From the NCBI RefSeq assembly GCF_018866305.1, contig NZ_CP076456.1:1426001-1490000 (forward strand): 64,000 bases of DNA, written 5' to 3'. The notes beneath the pieces are model-generated. The model did not search any database, was not told the DNA's origin, and saw nothing but the letters and a program-made list of their open reading frames with translations. The position numbers were made by a program, and so were the translations under genes. Shown piece by piece: positions 18,023 through 26,778 of the stretch (the stretch's first letter is position 1; each line of letters begins with the position of its first letter). The stretch is from Arthrobacter sunyaminii. GTDB lineage: Bacteria > Actinomycetota > Actinomycetes > Actinomycetales > Micrococcaceae.

Positions 18023-19082
18023 TTTGGGCAGCCGTGCCCGCATGCGCCAGGCCGTCAGCGGCCGGGGACGTTCCCATGATGCGGGTTGGCTTCTCCGGGC
18101 GGGCACCCGCGTTGCTCCGGGACGGCAGAAACTGGGCCCGCGAGGTGAAGCCGTGCTTCTTCTTGAAGAATTGCACCCGGCCGGCGAGCCACTGCCGGTA
18201 TTCCTTGGAGGCATAGGTTCCGCCACCGTAAAGCCGGGCGTACTTGCCGGTCAAATGCGGGTAGTCACGGGCAATGAACGCGAGAAACCACTCCCGGGCT
18301 CCGGGCCGAAGATGCAGCGCTCCAGCAGTAACTCCGGTGGCTCCGGCAGCGGCCAATGCACCAAAGAGGGCGTCAAGGGACTCATCCCCGTCGGTCAGCC
18401 AGGGCAGGATGGGCATGGCCATGACGGAACAGGGAAGCCCTGCCTCGCGGAGCCTGCTGATCAGTTCCAGGCGTGCTTTGGGTGCAGGAGTGCCCGGCTC
18501 CACACGGTGCGCCAACTCCGGATCCAGCAGGGCCAGGGAAATGCCCATGCCAATCTCGGTGTCCTGTCCGGCACTTTTCAGCAGGGGAATGTCCCTGGCC
18601 AGCAGGGTGCCCTTGGTCAGGATGGAAAACGGTGTGCCGGAGGCCGCCAGCGCCTTGATAATGTCCGGCATCAGCCGATACCGGCCCTCGGCCCGCTGAT
18701 AAGGATCGGTGTTGGTCCCCATGGCCACGTGCTCGTGCTGCCAGGACGGACGTGCCAGTTCCCGGCGCAGGACCTCGGCAATGTTGGTCTTGACAACGAG
18801 CTGGCTGTCGAAATCCAAACCGCTGTCCAAATCAAGGTAGGTGTGTGTCTTCCGCGCAAAGCAGTAGACGCAGGCGTGGCTGCAGCCCCGGTAGGGATTG
18901 ATGGTCCACCCAAAGGGCATGCCTGAAGTTTTGCCGACTTTATTGAGTGCTGATTTGGAAATCACCTCATGGAAAGTGATGCCGGCAAATTCCGGGGTCT
19001 TTACGCTGCGGACCACGCCCTGCAGGGCCAGCAGGGCGTCCTGCGAGCCCGCCGCCTTGGGTTCCTGCGCTTCCCATCTCAT
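18012..19082 (-). CDS. Rv2578c-family radical SAM protein (spore-photolyase-like)
   Basis: 356-aa radical SAM protein. The 4Fe-4S cysteines are in GCSHACVYCFARKTH (CX3CX2C spacing). Further conserved stretches are MGTNTDPYQRAEGRYRLMP and SILTKGTLLARD. The N-terminus MRWEAQ and the C-terminal QTLF resemble Rv2578c of M. tuberculosis, a SplB-like protein. The start at 19082 (MRW) is preferred over ATG 19091, because the latter overlaps a LexA-like palindrome. The substrate is unknown; DNA repair is inferred from family and operator. Confidence 0.88.
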   Translation of the reverse strand: MRWEAQEPKAAGSQDALLALQGVVRSVKTPEFAGITFHEVISKSALNKVGKTSGMPFGWTINPYRGCSHACVYCFARKTHTYLDLDSGLDFDSQLVVKTNIAEVLRRELARPSWQHEHVAMGTNTDPYQRAEGRYRLMPDIIKALAASGTPFSILTKGTLLARDIPLLKSAGQDTEIGMGISLALLDPELAHRVEPGTPAPKARLELISRLREAGLPCSVMAMPILPWLTDGDESLDALFGALAAAGATGVTAGALHLRPGAREWFLAFIARDYPHLTGKYARLYGGGTYASKEYRQWLAGRVQFFKKKHGFTSRAQFLPSRSNAGARPEKPTRIMGTSPAADGLAHAGTAAQTLF

Positions 19083-19090
19083 GACCACCA

Positions 19091-19108
19091 TTAGAACACA
19101 TGTTCTAA
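19091..19108. promoter_or_regulatory. LexA-like palindrome at the radical-SAM gene start
   Basis: TTAGAAC-ACAT-GTTCTAA: 7-bp inverted repeat with a 4-nt spacer, keeping the GAAC-N4-GTTC core of the SOS box and differing from TCGAAC-N4-GTTCGA by one symmetric change per half. It lies 9 nt before the preferred start codon, so bound LexA would cover the start region. Confidence 0.65.
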
Positions 19109-19123
19109 ATGGCGAGAAGGTGG

Positions 19124-19519
19124 TTAGCTGTAGCCGCCGTCTGCCAGGCCGGCGAGCCGCTCGAAGACGTTGCCCGACGCAGGATCCCCGGTCCGCAGCA
19201 CGGACAGGCCTGCGGCGGCAAAGTACAGGGGGAGGAAGGCCAGCCCGAGGCCCGCATATTGGCTGGCATGCCGTGCCTCATGCCGCATCAGTGGAGCAGG
19301 ACCGTCCGGGCCGGGCGAAAAGAGCCGGGCCGCGCGAGGGCGGTACAGGATCACATTGCCAACCGTGAAGGCGGCAGCCTTTGGAAGCGGCCAGGTCCAG
19401 CCGCCAGCCAGCAGCAATCCGTCCGGCCCGGGTTTCACCGCACAGTGGCCCGCACGGGCGAGGAGCAGCCCGGCCGGTGTGGTCAGGTTGATGATGTTCA
19501 GTAGCTGGCGCAGGTTCAC
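19124..19519 (-). CDS. Small HEXXH-containing conserved hypothetical protein
   Basis: 131-aa protein opening (M)NLRQLLNIINLTTPAGLLLA. It carries RHEARHASQYA (HEXXH, possible zinc motif) at about residues 78-88 and a hydrophobic segment (LGLAFLPLYFAAAGLSVL) after it. The C-terminus FERLAGLADGGY looks conserved-protein-like. GTG 19519 was chosen because GGCAGG precedes it; the frame is open to 19570. I do not recognise a named family. A membrane-associated peptidase-like role is only a possibility from the motif. It precedes the radical-SAM gene by 41 nt on the same strand. Confidence 0.62.
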   Translation of the reverse strand: MNLRQLLNIINLTTPAGLLLARAGHCAVKPGPDGLLLAGGWTWPLPKAAAFTVGNVILYRPRAARLFSPGPDGPAPLMRHEARHASQYAGLGLAFLPLYFAAAGLSVLRTGDPASGNVFERLAGLADGGYS

Positions 19520-19714
19520 CCTGCCAGTGTAGGAGCGGCGCCGGCCCACGGGTACGGGGCGGGATGTCATCTAGCCGTCACCCCGGGGAGCCGTGCCCCG
19601 GTTCGCAGGCCGGGTTGGTTAGACTGGAAGCTACGGGCATTTTCGCTTGCTGTCATACAACCAAAGCCCATCAAAACGTCCATCAACAGGGCCGGAAATA
19701 GGTAAGAACTGTAC

Positions 19715-20797
19715 ATGTCGAACTCCATACCGGGGACGAACTCCCCAGACACCGTCCCCGAACCCCCCAACCCGCTGGATGAAGCAGCAGTTGCCGCCGC
19801 CGTCGATGCGGCGCTCGCAGCCATTGCCGCCGCAGCGGATCTGGATGCTCTCAAAGACGTCCGCATCGCCGTCGCCGGCGACAAGTCGCCGCTGAGCCTG
19901 GCCAACCGCACCATCGGTTCCCTTCCCAAGGACCAGAAGTCCGCCGCCGGCAAGCTCGTGGGCCCCGCCCGCGGACGCATCAACGCCGCGCTCGCCGCCC
20001 GCACCGTGGAGCTGGAGGCAGAGCGCGACGCGCGGATCCTGGTTGAGGAGGCGGTGGACGTCACCGCAGCTCCGCGCCGCCGCCGCATGGGTGGCCGCCA
20101 CCCGCTGTCCACCCTGCAGGACCGCGTCATCGACGTATTTGTGGGCATGGGCTGGGAAATCGCTGAAGGCCCCGAAGTGGAATCCGAGTGGTTCAACTTC
20201 GACGCACTGAACTTCAAGCCGGACCACCCGGCCCGCGAAATGCAGGACACGTTCTTCGTGGAGCCGCCCGAAGCCCACCTGGTGATGCGCACGCACACCT
20301 CGCCGGTGCAGGTCCGCTCCATGCTCGAGCGCGAGCTGCCCATTTACGTCCTGTGCCCGGGCAAGGTGTTCCGCACGGATGAACTCGATGCCACGCACAC
20401 CCCCGTGTTCCACCAGTTCGAGGGCCTGGCCATCGACAAGGGCCTCACCATGGCGGACCTCGTGGGTACGCTGGAGCACTTCACCCGCGTGCTGTTCGGC
20501 GACGAAGCCAAGGTGCGCCTGCGCCCGAATTACTTCCCCTTCACCGAGCCCAGCGCCGAGCTGGACATTTGGCACCCCGGCGCCAAGGGCGGCCCGCGCT
20601 GGATCGAGTGGGGCGGCTGCGGCATGGTCAATCCGAACGTGCTGCGCGCGGCCGGCATTGATCCCGAGGTCTATTCAGGTTTTGCCTTCGGCATGGGTAT
20701 TGAGCGCGCACTGATGTTCCGCAACGAAGTGGGGGACATGCGCGACATGATCGAGGGCGATGTACGTTTCAGCGAACACTTCGGGATGGAGATCTAA
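19715..20797 (+). CDS. pheS: Phenylalanine--tRNA ligase subunit alpha
   Basis: 360-aa class II aminoacyl-tRNA synthetase subunit charging tRNA-Phe. After an N-terminal coiled-coil region, the catalytic core shows motif 2 [20 protein letters not shown] and motif 3 [16 protein letters not shown]. An Asp/Pro-rich 20-residue N-terminal extension precedes the usual start of homology. Its stop is immediately followed by the GTG of pheT with no spacer, so the subunits are coupled. Confidence 0.97.
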   Translation: MSNSIPGTNSPDTVPEPPNPLDEAAVAAAVDAALAAIAAAADLDALKDVRIAVAGDKSPLSLANRTIGSLPKDQKSAAGKLVGPARGRINAALAARTVELEAERDARILVEEAVDVTAAPRRRRMGGRHPLSTLQDRVIDVFVGMGWEIAEGPEVESEWFNFDALNFKPDHPAREMQDTFFVEPPEAHLVMRTHTSPVQVRSMLERELPIYVLCPGKVFRTDELDATHTPVFHQFEGLAIDKGLTMADLVGTLEHFTRVLFGDEAKVRLRPNYFPFTEPSAELDIWHPGAKGGPRWIEWGGCGMVNPNVLRAAGIDPEVYSGFAFGMGIERALMFRNEVGDMRDMIEGDVRFSEHFGMEI

Positions 20798-23341
20798 GTG
20801 AGAATCCCACTTTCCTGGCTGCGCGAGTATGCCCAGGTTCCGGCGGACGCAACCGCCGAAGACGTCATGGCCGAACTGGTCAAGGTAGGCCTGGAGGAAG
20901 AGGACGTCCACCGTCCCGCCGACGAGCTGTCCGGCCCCATTGTTGTGGGCCAGGTCCTCTCCATGGAGCCCGAGCCCCAGAAGAACGGCAAGACCATCAA
21001 CTGGTGCACCGTCCGCGTGGTGCCCGAGGGCGCCGAGCAGACGCTCACAGGTGACGGCATTGACCCCTCCGGAGTGCAGGGCATCGTTTGCGGTGCTCAC
21101 AACTTCACGGTGGGTGACAAAGTGGTGGTGACCCTTCCCGGTGCCGTGCTGCCCGGAGACTTCCGGATCAGCCCGCGCAAGACCTACGGTCACGTGTCCG
21201 CCGGCATGATCGCCTCGGTGCGTGAACTGGGCATCGGCGATGACCACGACGGCATCCTGGTCCTTTCCCGGCTGGGGCTGGACCCCGAGATCGGCACCGA
21301 CGCCATGGACCTGCTGGGCCTGTATGACGAGGCCGCAGAAATCAACGTCACCCCTGACCGCGGCTACGTGTTCTCCATCCGCGGCGCCGCCCGCGAATAC
21401 GCCCACGCCACCGGAACGAAGTTCACGGACCCGGCTGCCGCCGTCGTCGTCCCCGAAGCCGACGGCAAGGGTTACGGCGTGCGGCTGGAAGACCAGGCTC
21501 CCATCTACGGCAAGGCCGGCTGCGACCGCTTTGTGGCCCGGACCGTCCGCGGCGTGGATCCCACGCGCCCGACTCCGCCGTGGATGTCCTCGCGGCTGCG
21601 CCTGGCCGGGATGCGCTCAATCTCGCTGATCGTGGATATTTCCAACTACGTGATGCTGGAACTGGGCCAGCCCCTGCACTTCTATGACCTGGACAAGCTT
21701 TCCGGGGACATCGTGGTGCGCCGGGCAACTCCGGGGGAGACGCTGAAGACCCTGGATGAGAAGGTCCGCACGCTGGATCCCGAGGATCTGCTCATCACCG
21801 ACGATTCCGGTGCCATTGGCATCGCCGGCGTGATGGGCGGTGCGGAAACCGAAGTGTCCGATGCCACGCAGAACGTCCTGATCGAGGCCGCGCACTTCGA
21901 GGAAGTCAGCATTGGCCGCTCCCGCCGCCGGCACCGCCTGCCGTCCGAGGCGTCCAAGCGTTTTGAGCGCGGCGTGGACTGGAACATCGCCGACATTGCC
22001 GCGCAGCGTGCCGTGGACCTGCTGGCCGAACTGGCCGGCGGCACCGTCGACGCATCAGTGACCGACGTCGGCACGGCCCCGGAGGCCAAGGCCATTGACC
22101 TGCCGGCAGACTTCGCCTCCAAGCTGATCGGTTACGACTTCAGCGAGGACCAGATCACCGGAACGCTGACCGATCTGGGTGCCGCAGTGGCGAAGACGGC
22201 CGGCGGTTACTCCGTGACGCCGCCAAGCTGGCGCCCCGACCTGGAGACGCGCGAGGACCTTACCGAGGAAATCATCCGCCTGGTGGGCTACGAGAACATT
22301 CCGTCCACCCTGCCCACGGCTCCTCCCGGCCGGGGACTGACCCGGATCCAGCAGCAGCGCCGCCGCCTGCAGCAGGCTCTGGCTGCTTCCGGACTGACAG
22401 AGGTGTTGTCCTATCCGTTCGTCACGGAAGAGGACAACAACACCTTCGGAACGCCCGACGCCGGCACCTCGCCGGCCGCGGTTAAGCTGGCGAACCCGCT
22501 CAGTGCCGAGTTTGGCTACCTGCGCACCTCGGTGCTGCCGGGACTCTTCGAGGTCGCCAAGCGCAACCTTTCCCGCGGTTTCCGCGATCTGGCCCTGTTT
22601 GAGTCCGGGTCGGTCTTCCTGCCCGGGGAGCAGCTGGGAACGGCGTCCATTCCTCCGCTGGGCGTCCGCCCGTCGGAGGAAGTCCTGGACTCCCTGTATG
22701 AAGGCGTTCCGGATCAGCCGCTGCACATTGGCGTGCTGTTCACCGGCCACGAGTCACAGCCCGGCGCCGGTTTCACCCCGCGCGCCTGGGACTGGGCCGA
22801 CGCCGTGGATACCGCCCGCCTGATGGGCGACGTGCTGGGCGTGGAACTGGTGGTGAGCCAGGGCGAGCATCAGGCCTTCCATCCCGGACGCACCGCCAAG
22901 CTGTCCCTGCGCAGCGGCGAAACTGTTGGTTACGCCGGCGAGCTGCATCCCAAGCTGCTGGCCGCGCGTGACATGCCGGCCCGTACGGTGGCGCTGGAGC
23001 TCGACGCCGATGCCCTGTTCGACGCCGCGCCCGAGGTGATTGTGGCCCGTGCGATTTCCTCGTTCCCGGCCACCACCCAGGACGTGGCACTGGTGGTGGA
23101 AGCCTCCATTCCCGCCGAGACTGTCTTGGAGACCTTGCGCGAAGGCGCCGGGGAACTGCTGGAGGACATCGCGCTGTTCGATGTCTACTCGGGCAAGGGA
23201 ATTGAAGAGGGGCACAAGTCCCTGGCCTTCGCTCTGCGCTTCCGTGCTCCGGACCGGACCCTGACTGCTGATGAGGCGTCGGAGTCCCGGGCCGCCGCCG
23301 TCGCGCTGGCTGCCGAGCGGTTTGGTGCCGTCCAGCGCTAA
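20798..23341 (+). CDS. pheT: Phenylalanine--tRNA ligase subunit beta
   Basis: 847-aa beta subunit, normal length. Domains in order: N-terminal OB-type tRNA-binding domain (about residues 40-155, with VCGAHNFTVGDKVVVTLPGA), B3/B4 editing domain (about 210-400, MRSISLIVDISNYVMLELGQ), B5 domain, core, and C-terminal anticodon-binding FDX-ACB domain (about 750-847, ISSFPATTQDVALVVEAS). The GTG start directly abuts the pheS stop. Confidence 0.97.
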   Translation: MRIPLSWLREYAQVPADATAEDVMAELVKVGLEEEDVHRPADELSGPIVVGQVLSMEPEPQKNGKTINWCTVRVVPEGAEQTLTGDGIDPSGVQGIVCGAHNFTVGDKVVVTLPGAVLPGDFRISPRKTYGHVSAGMIASVRELGIGDDHDGILVLSRLGLDPEIGTDAMDLLGLYDEAAEINVTPDRGYVFSIRGAAREYAHATGTKFTDPAAAVVVPEADGKGYGVRLEDQAPIYGKAGCDRFVARTVRGVDPTRPTPPWMSSRLRLAGMRSISLIVDISNYVMLELGQPLHFYDLDKLSGDIVVRRATPGETLKTLDEKVRTLDPEDLLITDDSGAIGIAGVMGGAETEVSDATQNVLIEAAHFEEVSIGRSRRRHRLPSEASKRFERGVDWNIADIAAQRAVDLLAELAGGTVDASVTDVGTAPEAKAIDLPADFASKLIGYDFSEDQITGTLTDLGAAVAKTAGGYSVTPPSWRPDLETREDLTEEIIRLVGYENIPSTLPTAPPGRGLTRIQQQRRRLQQALAASGLTEVLSYPFVTEEDNNTFGTPDAGTSPAAVKLANPLSAEFGYLRTSVLPGLFEVAKRNLSRGFRDLALFESGSVFLPGEQLGTASIPPLGVRPSEEVLDSLYEGVPDQPLHIGVLFTGHESQPGAGFTPRAWDWADAVDTARLMGDVLGVELVVSQGEHQAFHPGRTAKLSLRSGETVGYAGELHPKLLAARDMPARTVALELDADALFDAAPEVIVARAISSFPATTQDVALVVEASIPAETVLETLREGAGELLEDIALFDVYSGKGIEEGHKSLAFALRFRAPDRTLTADEASESRAAAVALAAERFGAVQR

Positions 23342-23356
23342 CAGCTGTGGTGCACT

Positions 23357-23389
23357 GAAGGGTCCTGCCGGGTTTCGGCGGGGCCCTTC
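23357..23389. terminator. Hairpin terminator after pheT
   Basis: Arms GAAGGGTCCTGCCG and CGGCGGGGCCCTTC form 14 pairs including two G-U, loop GGTTT, between the convergent pheT and NTF2-like genes. No strong U tract follows. Confidence 0.65.
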
Positions 23390-23404
23390 GCCGTTTCGAT
23401 GCCC

Positions 23405-23794
23405 TCAGCGGCCTCCCTTGGCGAGGTAGTCCGCGCCGTCATAGTGGACGTGGAGGGTATTGATGAGCCCAGCCCCGTCGAAGGTGAAAAACTCCGCGAA
23501 CCGCACGTTTCCGCCGGGCATTGCGGCGTCGTAGAGTATTGCCGACGATGACTCGTCGTGAACCTCCCGGAGAATGTCGAGGCCTTCCACAGTTGCGATG
23601 AAGCCGCTGACTCCCTGCAGGAAGCTCTCCGTGGCATCCGGACGGTGGCCGGCCATGGCGCCGGTGAAGTCAAGCCGCTCGGACAATAGAGGGCGCAGGG
23701 TGCTTCCGTCGCCATAGGCCTCCGGCCCCTCGGACAGGATGCGGTAATACTCGCGCAGTGCCGGCGGTGCCGAGGGGGAGAGATTTCCGTCCAT
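23405..23794 (-). CDS. NTF2/SnoaL-like protein
   Basis: 129-aa single-domain protein. The pattern ALREYYRILSEGPEA, then RPLLSERLDFTGAMAGHRPDATESFLQG, and the beta-sheet ending VRFAEFFTFDGAGLINTLHVHYD is that of the NTF2/SnoaL-like ketosteroid isomerase fold. Some members are enzymes and some bind ligands; no catalytic pair can be assigned. The ATG 23794 was chosen for the AAGGAAG 8 nt upstream. Confidence 0.75.
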   Translation of the reverse strand: MDGNLSPSAPPALREYYRILSEGPEAYGDGSTLRPLLSERLDFTGAMAGHRPDATESFLQGVSGFIATVEGLDILREVHDESSSAILYDAAMPGGNVRFAEFFTFDGAGLINTLHVHYDGADYLAKGGR

Positions 23795-23930
23795 GATTAC
23801 TACTTCCTTATCTGGGTGCAGGCGGCCCGTCCGATCCGCCACTCACGTTTTCCGGGGTCAGCCTAAGTGTGGCAGCGCAGGGCGGGTCACGAACAGGGAT
23901 CCGGGAGTATCTCCTTGAGGGAAATGCCGC

Positions 23931-24770
23931 TCAGCAGGAGGATCTGGCCGGCCCAAGATCCAGCGGTTTCAGCATGGAGGACAGCCCGATCCGCCGGGAC
24001 TCGGCGCAAAAGTCCAGCGGCCCTTGATATTCGACGTGCAGAACGGCCTTTCCCTCGTCGGCGAAGGGCTTGTACGCCTCGCATTCCCCGTACCGAAAAC
24101 ACTCCTCATTGACGGCAAAATCAAAGTCATCCGCCAGTTCGGGAATCTGGTCGATGTCGTTCTTCAAGCCCACCGATAATCCGCGGGCATGGGCCAGTTC
24201 TGCAACGGACCGGTTGTAGGCCACCTGGTCATCCGCCGTCAGCGGGAAGCCCGTCTCATTGACATAGCCGTCAACATTGTCGGGTTCCACGGCGTCGAAT
24301 CCCTTCGCCGCGCAGGTATCCATTCGTGCTGCCATGATCGGCAGGAGAACGTCCGTCCGGCGGATGTCCAGCCACCGCTCATCCGGCCAGCCGTCCACGA
24401 TGTTCCCCAGGACCGTTTCCGGGAACTGTTCTGCATCGCCCCGGAAGTCCTCCCAGGAACCAACCGACAAATAGCAGATTGAGTGCCTGCCGTTTTCCTT
24501 TAGGGTGTCATTGTCCGTCTGTGTTGCTGTCTCGTAGTCGACGTCATACACGTCGGCGTCCACCGTGAGGTCCAGCGCACCGCTTAGCTGCCACTGCCAG
24601 CTGTCTGAGGGAGACGGGGTCCACCGCACAGACACTGGCTCCGCCCGCGCTTCCGGGATGACCTCGGCCGTGACGTCAGGAACGGGTGTGCAGGCGCCCA
24701 GTGAGAACGGGAGGAACGCGGCGCAGGCCACCGCGGCAACGCGCGCTTTGTGCCGGAGATGTCTTTTCAC
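23931..24770 (-). CDS. GH114-like endo-alpha-1,4-polygalactosaminidase lipoprotein
   Basis: 279-aa secreted lipoprotein: basic N-terminus, hydrophobic stretch and lipobox LGAC (Cys27). The mature part is a TIM-barrel of the GH114/TM1410 type, with WQWQLSGALDL, VYDVDYETATQTD, ICYLSVGSWEDFRGD, FDAVEPDNVDGY and NEECFRYGECEAYKPF. YDVDY and AVEPDNVDG hold the expected acidic catalytic residues. Known GH114 enzymes cut galactosamine polymers such as fungal galactosaminogalactan. Last gene of a four-gene overlapping operon; its ATG overlaps the spherulin-like gene stop by 4 nt. Confidence 0.85.
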   Translation of the reverse strand: MKRHLRHKARVAAVACAAFLPFSLGACTPVPDVTAEVIPEARAEPVSVRWTPSPSDSWQWQLSGALDLTVDADVYDVDYETATQTDNDTLKENGRHSICYLSVGSWEDFRGDAEQFPETVLGNIVDGWPDERWLDIRRTDVLLPIMAARMDTCAAKGFDAVEPDNVDGYVNETGFPLTADDQVAYNRSVAELAHARGLSVGLKNDIDQIPELADDFDFAVNEECFRYGECEAYKPFADEGKAVLHVEYQGPLDFCAESRRIGLSSMLKPLDLGPARSSC

Positions 24771-25450
24771 GGACTCACCCTCTCAGCGGACAAACGGGCG
24801 GAGACGGCGGTGGAGGTTCCCAGCCAAGGGTTGGGCAGGGTCCGGTCGGTGGCAAAGACATACCCTGCGCCGTGACTTCCTGCAGCAAGGCGGACGGCCT
24901 CGATCTCACCGGGGCCGCAGCCGTACACCAAATGCCACAGCTGGGACGGCGGTATGCTGCGCGCCCAGTCGGGTGGGCGAAAATCCGCGTAGGCCTCTGC
25001 TGTGCCCTCAAAGACAGCGGTGACATCGAACAGATTCAGATGTGCCTGCGAGGGAAACCTGCCGGGGTTGGCGGCCAGGAAGGTGATTCCTGCGGCTCGA
25101 GCGGCAGCCGCGTATTGAGCGCACTGCACAAGGCTTTTCGGATGGGAAGGAAGCTCGTCGAGCATGATTCCGTCGAGACGGTACAGCCTTTGCCAAGTCT
25201 CAATGTCCCGGGCAACGTCCGCCACCGGCCGGTTTCCGTAATCCACCCGCACGTACCCAAGCAGGCGTATGCACGGCCGCAGTGCCGCCACAGCGTCAGG
25301 ATAGTACTCGTCGTCGTCGCGCCCCGGCCCGTTGTGGACATTGAGAATGGCAAACGAAACCCTTCCGTGCTGAGCGGCCAACCAACTCCATTCCTGCGGA
25401 GCAACAGCCGGATGGACGTACCAGGGAATGGCGGTCCGTGCTTTCTTCAC
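24767..25450 (-). CDS. Spherulin-4 family protein (GH135-like)
   Basis: 227-aa protein with the spherulation-specific family 4 fold: TAIPWYVHPAVAPQEW, SFAILNVHNGPG, LLGYVRVDYGNRPVADV, YRLDGIMLDELP, TAVFEGTAEAY. The Asp-Glu of LDELP and the Glu of FEGT fit the catalytic acids of Sph3, a GH135 alpha-1,4-N-acetylgalactosaminidase. The GTG at 25450 overlaps the stop of the upstream membrane-protein gene (GTGA). No signal peptide is visible, which is odd for a polysaccharide hydrolase. The frame continues open further upstream, but only antisense-like to the neighbour's codons. Confidence 0.82.
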   Translation of the reverse strand: MKKARTAIPWYVHPAVAPQEWSWLAAQHGRVSFAILNVHNGPGRDDDEYYPDAVAALRPCIRLLGYVRVDYGNRPVADVARDIETWQRLYRLDGIMLDELPSHPKSLVQCAQYAAAARAAGITFLAANPGRFPSQAHLNLFDVTAVFEGTAEAYADFRPPDWARSIPPSQLWHLVYGCGPGEIEAVRLAAGSHGAGYVFATDRTLPNPWLGTSTAVSARLSAERVSP

Positions 25451-26778
25451 GCGTACGTCCTCGGATCGGACACGCGGCTCAGCAGCACGCCGATCCCGGC
25501 TACCAGGAACGCCGCGGCTACGAGTATGCCGGCTGTATTTCCTGCTGCAATCCAGGCCTCCGCGGAAAAGAAAGCGGCACCGGCAAAAACCACTCCGCCG
25601 CCAGGCAGCCCAAAGGCGGCCAGCGTGGTGGACGTAGTGGCCAGGGAGCTGAAGGCCGCCGCCACCAGCACGGTGGTGGCAACTCGGGTGTCCTCGACCA
25701 GGAAGACGACCACAAGGGTGGATACAGATGCGGAGATGACTACTATCGCTGCGGACATTGTCATGGTGAGCGACCGCGCGTTCCGGGCTGCGTGCCGCAG
25801 CAGCGGGGTCCGGTTGGAGGACCAGACGAGTCGCTGCCGCATGAGCACCAGAGCCGGATCCGTGGCTGCCGCGGCGACGACCGTGGCTACGATAAGCGCT
25901 GTTCCCTCCCAGTCCGGCAGGCGGGTCAGAGCCAATGACAGAGCCGCGGCAAGAAAGGAGGCCTGGGCGGCCGGCGCGACAGCAGCGCTCCAGCCTCCGT
26001 GCCCGAACAAGCGCCGATCGCTGCTGGTTCGCAGGTGCATCACCAGCACAACGGTGACCGACGCCAGCACCAGGACTGCCACGGACACAACAATGGCCGT
26101 GGCAGTGCGGTGGTTCAGGATCAGCGCCAGGGCAACAATTGGGACGGCAAGCCCCAGGATCGTTAACAACAACCGGGAGTTGCCGAGGATTACGAGCATG
26201 GAGACGACGCAGGAGTACCAGCACCAGGCCATGAGGAGGCCTGCCCAGCCTTGGTCATGGCCGGGAAGGACCGTGGAAACCGCTAAGTAACAGGCCAGGG
26301 CCAGGATGACCAGGATGGTTGCACCGGTCCCGCGGGCGACCCCGCGGTTCACCTGCCCAGCACCGGCCTGTGCCCAAACGATGCCCGAGATGGACTGACC
26401 GATAATCCAGGCCCCGATTCCTGCGATGAGGACTTCCCGGGTGCTGGCGGCCATCACTGTGGCAGTGAGACCGCCGAGAAAAGCACCCAGGATCAGGACT
26501 ATGCCTCGCCGGACGGCCTCAAACAGTGCGTCCCGGGACACCCAGGATTCCTGGTTGCCTGCACTCCGGATCACTGTGCGCACCTGGACAAGGGATTGGG
26601 CGTAGTCGAACACGTCCCTGGCTCCATGCCACCTGCGGGCGGTGCGGTCGGTGACGCCGGAGGACTCCAGCCTGGCGGTAATCTCGTACACGTCAACCGC
26701 GTCGAAACCGGCCTGATCGTTCGAGAACGCCGCCACCGGCCTCCCTGCTCCGGGCACAGCAACACTGTCAGCGCTCAT
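25447..26778 (-). CDS. Polytopic membrane protein, flippase-sized, in Pel-like operon
   Basis: 443-aa protein. A ~90-residue N-terminal cytoplasmic region contains VDVYEITARLESSGVTDRTA and RDVFDYAQSLV, then about 12 hydrophobic segments fill residues 90-440. Size and topology match PelG/MOP-type exporters, but sequence alone does not show membership in that family. It overlaps the glycosyltransferase gene by 4 nt upstream (ATGA) and the spherulin gene by 4 nt downstream, so it probably works with them, perhaps moving the polymer across the membrane. Confidence 0.72.
   Translation of the reverse strand: MSADSVAVPGAGRPVAAFSNDQAGFDAVDVYEITARLESSGVTDRTARRWHGARDVFDYAQSLVQVRTVIRSAGNQESWVSRDALFEAVRRGIVLILGAFLGGLTATVMAASTREVLIAGIGAWIIGQSISGIVWAQAGAGQVNRGVARGTGATILVILALACYLAVSTVLPGHDQGWAGLLMAWCWYSCVVSMLVILGNSRLLLTILGLAVPIVALALILNHRTATAIVVSVAVLVLASVTVVLVMHLRTSSDRRLFGHGGWSAAVAPAAQASFLAAALSLALTRLPDWEGTALIVATVVAAAATDPALVLMRQRLVWSSNRTPLLRHAARNARSLTMTMSAAIVVISASVSTLVVVFLVEDTRVATTVLVAAAFSSLATTSTTLAAFGLPGGGVVFAGAAFFSAEAWIAAGNTAGILVAAAFLVAGIGVLLSRVSDPRTYA

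Noticed and set aside
24767..26224. Long open frame extending the spherulin-4 protein upstream by ~258 codons
   Set aside because: It runs through the membrane-protein gene in another frame and has Arg/Gly-rich shadow composition; the GTG 25450 with GTGA overlap fits the operon.
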